This document shows, piece by piece, positions 59,953-64,000 of a DNA stretch of 64,000 nucleotides. Within the stretch, counting starts at the first letter, position 1, and the number at the start of each line of letters is the position of its first letter. Origin of the DNA: Acidovorax sp. FHTAMBA (GTDB lineage: Bacteria > Pseudomonadota > Gammaproteobacteria > Burkholderiales > Burkholderiaceae_C); assembly GCF_038958875.1 (NCBI RefSeq), contig NZ_CP152407.1, positions 4,099,501 through 4,163,500 of the forward strand, written 5' to 3'. Below the pieces are notes generated by a model. That model searched no databases, was not told the DNA's origin, and saw only the letters and a list, made by a program, of their open reading frames with translations. Made by a program: the position numbers and the translations under genes.

Positions 59953-59988
59953 AAAAGCCCGCGAGGTGCAAGCCTCGCGGGCTTTTTT
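59953..59988 (+). terminator. Intrinsic terminator after the DUF4148 pair
   Basis: AAAAGCCCGCGAGG / CCTCGCGGGCTTTTTT, a 14-bp perfect stem with a 6-nt loop (TGCAAG) and a T-run, 21 nt after the stop. Confidence 0.93.
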
Positions 59989-60009
59989 GTTGGCCAGAAA
60001 AATTTGGAT

Positions 60010-60064
60010 AGAAAAGGCCTTCAGCGCTTACCCATAAAGCGCGAAATGCTATAAAAATAGCAGC
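60010..60064. repeat. Dispersed palindromic repeat, copy 8
   Basis: AGAAAAGGCCTTCAGCGCTT then ACCCATAAAGCGCGAAATGCTATAAAAATAGC matches the family. From 60065 to 60190 I see no further feature. Confidence 0.8.
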
Positions 60065-60190
60065 GAACCAAGCAAGTGCTCTGTCGGACTACCAACCCCG
60101 CCAGTCAAACTGCAGTGGATTCAACATCCGACCGTGAATCCACGCCCGTACAAAAATGGTTGCTGCGCTGATCCGGCGTGCTCATGTGAA

Positions 60191-60583
60191 TCATGCATAT
60201 GCGCCGGCCCCCACCAGCAACGCAACAACCAACAAACCTGCCCAACCTGGATGGCGCCCCCGTGTACCGACCAGAACCAGTAGGGAGCTTGCAAGCATTG
60301 CACCGATGAGGCTGACCACCAGCAATCTGCTTTCAACGCTGCCTGCCGGCATCCGGATGAGATGCACGATCACGACGGCAACCAGGAATCCGAGCACGGT
60401 GACGAGATGCCATGTAGCCCAAAGAATGCGCACGTTGTGCTCCCTGAGGACTTCCCCGCCTTTTGTCGGAACCACTCCCTTCACGCGCATGCGCTGAAAA
60501 ATGAGAACCTCTCCCAATACGGTGTGAATCACACCGATCAAGGCCATCAAAATGGCTCCTGCAAGGTAGAAATGATCGTTCAT
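60191..60583 (-). CDS. Small four-helix membrane protein
   Basis: A 130-aa protein with about four hydrophobic segments (FYLAGAILMALIGVIHTVLG, WHLVTVLGFLVAVVIVHLI, LLVVSLIGAMLASSLLVLVG, WAGLLVVALLVGAGAYA). I do not recognise it. It follows the FAD oxidoreductase by 27 bp on the same strand, so the two are probably cotranscribed from the promoter shared with the TetR gene. Confidence 0.75.
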   Translation of the reverse strand: MNDHFYLAGAILMALIGVIHTVLGEVLIFQRMRVKGVVPTKGGEVLREHNVRILWATWHLVTVLGFLVAVVIVHLIRMPAGSVESRLLVVSLIGAMLASSLLVLVGTRGRHPGWAGLLVVALLVGAGAYA

Positions 60584-60610
60584 GGGAATCGATAGAAGGT
60601 GAATGAAAAA

Positions 60611-61993
60611 CTAAAGGGTGGAGAAGTTCTGCCCAGTCGGGGGGAATTTGCGCACCACCCGCTTGATCCGGTCTGCGGCCCACAAACCGGTTTCCACCGC
60701 TCCGTCAGTCCAAGGCAAACCCATATAGTCACCACAGAGAACCACACGTCGTGTCTCAGGCAGACCTTGCCGGTACTGCGCAATGGCCTGCGCTCTGCCC
60801 ACGGGTGAAAGCGGCTCCGCAAACTCCCAGCGTTGCACGCGGTGCGAAATGACATGATCGGTGGTGCCTGGCCAGCGGCTCTCAAGCCAGCCCAAGACCA
60901 GCCGAACCAGCGCATGATCGTCACTCCCCACTTGGGCACGTGCAGCCGCATCGGTCAACATCAGTGTCAAAACTTCGGGCGCAGCGGGAACCGGCAGTCG
61001 GGCAGACTCGACCACCATGGAGGCCACCACACCCTGCCCCATACCCGAGGGGTCCGGCGACAAAAGCAATCCATGCACCCCATGGAGATCGGTGGGCGTG
61101 GTCCAGGTAGCGTCCATTCCCAATGCGACGTGCACCGTGGCGGCATAGCCGGTGTCCAGCACCTGTTGCTCCATCGGGATCACCGATCGCAGCAGCTGCC
61201 TGGCCGTTGGCGCCGGCACCGCCAGCACCATCCACTCGGCTTCTACCACCTCGTCATCACAGCGGACTCGCCACCCGTGAGGCACCTGTTGCAGAGACTC
61301 AACGTCCACCCCCGTTTGAACGTCCAGTCCGGCCGCTATCGCATGGGGCAAAGCCCCCCATCCGCCCCTTACCGCCAGCGCTTTCGAACCCTGAAAAGAC
61401 ATGACAGCAGTGACCAACGCACGCGAACAGCCCTGAAGCGGGTGAAAATAAAACCCGTGAATCAAGGGTGCCAACAGGTGATCTGTGGCACGGGGGCCGA
61501 ACATGCGAGGGCACCAATGCTGAGCGTCTTCGACATCCACATCAGCGAATGCCGCATAACTCGATGTGTCGCGAAAGGCTGCGCCACCAGCCAAGGAGAG
61601 CGAGCCCCGAAGCAACGCAGGACACTCGCGCCAACGCAGCAATCCGCCGGTAAAAACGGTGCTCAACCGGCTTTGATGAAACCTGCACAGACGCCCTTCG
61701 CGCTCCAGGGCCGCCCACGGCGAAGTTTTTTCGATGTGACTGGACAGGCCCGACGCAGCAATCAGCGCAGGTATGTGCCTGTAGCCTGAGGACGGGAACT
61801 GGGCTCCGGTTTCAATCGTCCGGCCATGAAAGGGCGCGCTGAAAACTCTTCCACCAACCCTGCTTGCGCTCTCCAATACCTGCACCGGGAACCCGTCGTC
61901 GGTCAGCGCACGGGCTGCGGCCAAGCCAGCCAGGCCGGCGCCTATTACCACCACGCGCGGGCGTGCCGGTGTGTGTTCGGTTGCTTGAAACAT
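60611..61993 (-). CDS. FAD-dependent amine-oxidase-like oxidoreductase
   Basis: A 460-aa flavoprotein of the protoporphyrinogen/amine-oxidase type. The N-terminal dinucleotide loop is VVVIGAGLAGLAAARAL, with EXXXRVGGR (LESASRVGGRVFS) completing the FAD motif. A C-terminal FAD segment is VVLCGDYMGLPWTDGAVETGLWAADRI. The substrate is unknown. Divergent from the TetR-type gene (56 bp between starts), which suggests that the regulator controls it. Confidence 0.85.
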   Translation of the reverse strand: MFQATEHTPARPRVVVIGAGLAGLAAARALTDDGFPVQVLESASRVGGRVFSAPFHGRTIETGAQFPSSGYRHIPALIAASGLSSHIEKTSPWAALEREGRLCRFHQSRLSTVFTGGLLRWRECPALLRGSLSLAGGAAFRDTSSYAAFADVDVEDAQHWCPRMFGPRATDHLLAPLIHGFYFHPLQGCSRALVTAVMSFQGSKALAVRGGWGALPHAIAAGLDVQTGVDVESLQQVPHGWRVRCDDEVVEAEWMVLAVPAPTARQLLRSVIPMEQQVLDTGYAATVHVALGMDATWTTPTDLHGVHGLLLSPDPSGMGQGVVASMVVESARLPVPAAPEVLTLMLTDAAARAQVGSDDHALVRLVLGWLESRWPGTTDHVISHRVQRWEFAEPLSPVGRAQAIAQYRQGLPETRRVVLCGDYMGLPWTDGAVETGLWAADRIKRVVRKFPPTGQNFSTL

Positions 61994-62021
61994 GGCCGCA
62001 ATTTAGAGTGCAGCCACGCAC

Positions 62022-62038
62022 CATACACAGCCCGTATG
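62022..62038. promoter_or_regulatory. Candidate operator between the FAD oxidoreductase and TetR genes
   Basis: CATAC-N7-GTATG is a 17-bp inverted repeat 12-28 bp before the TetR start, a size and place fitting TetR operators. It is the only clear dyad in the intergenic region. Confidence 0.4.
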
Positions 62039-62049
62039 TTGGAAAACTT

Positions 62050-62613
62050 ATGAAAAAACTCAGTCAGGAAACGTGGATCGAAGCAGGGTTCCAGGCGCTC
62101 GACAGAAATGGCTATCAGCAACTGTCCATAGAGAAAACCGCAAGGCGTCTCAATGTGACAAGGGGCTCTTTCTATCACCACTTCGACAGCAGATCGAGCT
62201 TCGTCGATGCGCTGCTCAACCGGTGGAAGGCGGAGTACACAGACAGCGTGATCAATTTCGCAGAAGCGGGCGCAAACGCTCATGTGCGCCTGGAAAGATA
62301 TCTCGAAATTGCTTCAGGAATGCAGCCGGGGCGCGAGGTTGCGATCCGGGCCTGGGCGGCAAGAGAAAGCAGGGTGCGCGAAGTTCTCCAAGAGGTGGAT
62401 GCAATCCGGTCACGATTTGCCTACGAGCTCGGGCGGGATCTGCTACTGCAGCGAGACGAAGGCGAAATACAACGATTCGCACGCCTTGCCTGCCTGGCGT
62501 TCATAGGTTTTCAACAGACAGGTCCCCACGGAAGCCAGCATTTCATCCAGCTCGTGCGTGACATTCTTGACCTCGCCGGAGCAAGCGCCTGCAAAGACGG
62601 ACGCGACAATTAA
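62050..62613 (+). CDS. TetR/AcrR-family transcriptional regulator
   Basis: A 187-aa repressor-type protein. The N-terminal helix-turn-helix region is AGFQALDRNGYQQLSIEKTARRLNVTRGSFYHHFDSRSSFVDALL, with the core TRGSFYHHF; the C-terminal ligand domain is helical. It is divergent from the FAD oxidoreductase, the usual autoregulated layout. The ligand is unknown. Confidence 0.92.
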   Translation: MKKLSQETWIEAGFQALDRNGYQQLSIEKTARRLNVTRGSFYHHFDSRSSFVDALLNRWKAEYTDSVINFAEAGANAHVRLERYLEIASGMQPGREVAIRAWAARESRVREVLQEVDAIRSRFAYELGRDLLLQRDEGEIQRFARLACLAFIGFQQTGPHGSQHFIQLVRDILDLAGASACKDGRDN

Positions 62614-62727
62614 GAGAATAGACGTCACGCGTTCGCGTCGACACTCGGACAGCAACACATCAGCTCCCGTCACCACGTCTGTGTGCGCTGCGGTAGGCAG
62701 CAAACCGAACGATCGCCCATAGGGCCT

Positions 62728-63375
62728 TTAGCCTGTGGCAACTATTTGACGCAGCGCCTGCTCGAACACTTCCACCGGCTGACCGCCCTGGATGAGGTGG
62801 CGTTCGTTGATGATGATGGCCGGCACCGAGTGAATGCCGTTTTGCAGATAGAACTGCTCGCGCTCACGCACCTCGCTGGCATAGCGGTCTGACGCCAGCA
62901 GCGCACGCGCCTCGTCGGCATCCAGCCCCACGCCCTCCGCCACGCGCACCAGCACCGCGTGGTCGCTCGGGTCCTGCCCGTCGGTGAAATATGCCTTGAA
63001 CAGCGCGTGCTTGAGCTGCGCCTGCACGCCCTTCTCTTCGGCCCAGTGCAGCAGCCGGTGCGCATCAAAGGTGTTGTAGATGCGGCTGCGTTTGTCCATG
63101 CTGAAGGTAAACCCCAGCGCCGCGCCACGCGCCGCGATGGCCTCGCGGTTCTGCTGGCTCTGCTCGGGCGTGGCGCCGTATTTTTCCTGCAGGTGCTCGC
63201 CAATGTCCTGACCTTCTGGCGCCATCTGCGGGTTGAGCTCAAACGGCTGGAAGTGCAGGTCCAACGCCACCTCGTCCTTGAGCCTGTCTGCCGCCTGCTC
63301 CAGCGCCTTGAGGCCAATGATGCACCAGGGGCACGAGACATCGGAGACGAAATCAATCTTCAGGATTTTGGGCAT
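62728..63375 (-). CDS. DsbA-like FrnE-family oxidoreductase
   Basis: A 215-aa cytosolic thioredoxin-fold protein with the FrnE pattern: DFVSDVSCPWCIIGLKALEQA (CPWC active site), FQPFELNPQMAPEGQDIGEHLQEKYG, TFDAHRLLHWAEEKG and the cis-Pro region GIHSVPAIIINERHLIQGGQP. Related proteins in other bacteria affect protein disulphides or polyketide metabolism. The 114 bp after TetR hold nothing clear. Confidence 0.92.
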   Translation of the reverse strand: MPKILKIDFVSDVSCPWCIIGLKALEQAADRLKDEVALDLHFQPFELNPQMAPEGQDIGEHLQEKYGATPEQSQQNREAIAARGAALGFTFSMDKRSRIYNTFDAHRLLHWAEEKGVQAQLKHALFKAYFTDGQDPSDHAVLVRVAEGVGLDADEARALLASDRYASEVREREQFYLQNGIHSVPAIIINERHLIQGGQPVEVFEQALRQIVATG

Positions 63376-63498
63376 GGGACAGGACCAGGAGGTGATGGGA
63401 TTGCTTCATCCTAGGCGATGGGTAGTAACCCTTGCTGGATTGATATTTTTAAATCAAAAAATAGCCACTATTTGTTTGAAAAATTGTCGTCAAAGAGA

Positions 63499-63572
63499 GA
63501 TTGTTTCAAATTACGGAACAGTCAGTTTGATACCAGGTAGTTTTTCTTTGTACCCGCGAAGCGTAAAGTTCA
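63499..63572 (+). promoter_or_regulatory. Conserved upstream block of DUF4148 gene 3
   Basis: Ungapped partner of 59152-59225 (GATTGTTTC, ACGGAACAGTCAGTTTGA, AGGTAGTTTTTCTTTG, GCGTAAAGTTCA). Weaker similarity continues to the DUF4148 start, including CATCGATG and TCAGCAC. Confidence 0.7.
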
Positions 63573-63667
63573 CCCATCGATGCAACGCAGAGCACTGCTC
63601 CCTACATCGACACCCGGATCAGCACCGTGCCGGCCGGGCCCTGAAACAGTTACTTGAAGGATTCCCC

Positions 63668-63943
63668 ATGACCATCGCCCGCATTCTCTCCGTTGCCTCC
63701 ATCGCCGCTCTGGCTTCCTTTGCCGCCCAGGCAGACACCTACGGCGCCAACTTTCAGTCGGAGTTCGAGTCCAGCCGCACGCGTGCTGAAGTCCACGCGG
63801 AAGCCGTGAAGGCTGTGCCCCACTTCAAGAACTTTGTCGCCGCGCAGGACAGCGCCCCTTCCGCCACCAGCCGCGCCGCGGTACGCGCTGAGGCAGTGAC
63901 TGCCGCACGCGCTCGCACCATCGCCGTTGGCAACCGCGGCTGA
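63668..63943 (+). CDS. DUF4148 exported protein, diverged paralogue
   Basis: A 91-aa protein: signal peptide (ARILSVASIAALASFAAQA) and mature part YGANFQSEFESSRTRAEVHAEAVKAVPHFKNFVAAQ ... RAEAVTAARARTIAVGNRG, clearly related to the pair at 59.3 kb but diverged. ATG 63668 follows GAAGGATTCCCC. No terminator is visible before the window ends. Confidence 0.85.
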   Translation: MTIARILSVASIAALASFAAQADTYGANFQSEFESSRTRAEVHAEAVKAVPHFKNFVAAQDSAPSATSRAAVRAEAVTAARARTIAVGNRG

Positions 63944-64000
63944 TCACCCCGCAGGGTGCCTGCGGTGCCCTGCGCAGACTTTACTTATTCGATTCATCGA

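Overview
The window looks like chromosomal DNA of a high-GC betaproteobacterium of the family Comamonadaceae, most like Acidovorax. Supporting signs are the gene order accB-accC-prmA-zinc ribbon/DUF3426, a cyanophycin synthetase pair, several DUF4148 secreted proteins, and a short palindromic repeat (core AGCGCTT..CCAT.AAGCGCT next to TAGCTAT) that recurs between genes and appears to have entered some of them. No rRNA, tRNA, CRISPR array or prophage was seen. The only insertion sequence is one complete IS30-family element. The left edge cuts opgH.

Layout. 1-7.7 kb: the 3' part of opgH (periplasmic glucans), ffh (signal recognition particle), a CcsA-like cytochrome c assembly protein, a small PP0621-type protein, the PilS/PilR two-component system and ampD. 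7.9-13.2 kb: nrdA and nrdB (class Ia ribonucleotide reductase) behind a promoter framed by two NrdR boxes, then a Lys/Ala/Pro-rich histone H1-like protein built on 75-bp tandem repeats. 13.2-20 kb, minus strand: PfkB kinase, zinc-ribbon/DUF3426 protein, prmA, accC, accB, a TlpA-type thioredoxin and an unknown protein. 20.2-28.4 kb: mpl, the IS30 element, aroG with an aromatic-rich leader peptide and attenuator, tldD, a YegP-type protein and rodA. 28.4-41.7 kb: a Ser/Thr kinase-HDOD-GAF fusion, a YqiA-like esterase, a PglL/Wzy-like membrane glycan ligase, an RNase II-type exonuclease, a TonB-like protein, aroE, mtgA, plsC, cdsA, ruvC and a DJ-1/PfpI protein. 41.8-50.2 kb: a lower-GC pair (amidase plus an overlapping signal-peptide protein), an M48 peptidase, a CZB protein, an LLM flavin oxidoreductase, an SDR dehydrogenase, an isolated gspF, a 5'-nucleotidase and an EF-hand protein. 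50.4-58.9 kb: a cyanophycin locus, with DUF1854 and an ABC transporter diverging from cphA', cphA and creA. 59-64 kb: three DUF4148 genes around a TetR/FAD-oxidoreductase/membrane-protein module and a FrnE-type DsbA protein.

How it fits together. Several genes serve the cell envelope: opgH, ampD, mpl, rodA, mtgA, pglL-like, plsC and cdsA. The nrd genes should be co-repressed by NrdR. The clearest regulatory discovery is the aroG attenuator: an 18-residue peptide carrying F-Y-F-W-F-F is followed by a terminator whose 5' arm can pair instead with the end of the leader. The cyanophycin locus pairs a normal cphA with a paralogue whose Mur-ligase P-loop has lost its lysine. The 42-kb pair resembles a cell-wall amidase effector with its immunity protein; that reading is inference.
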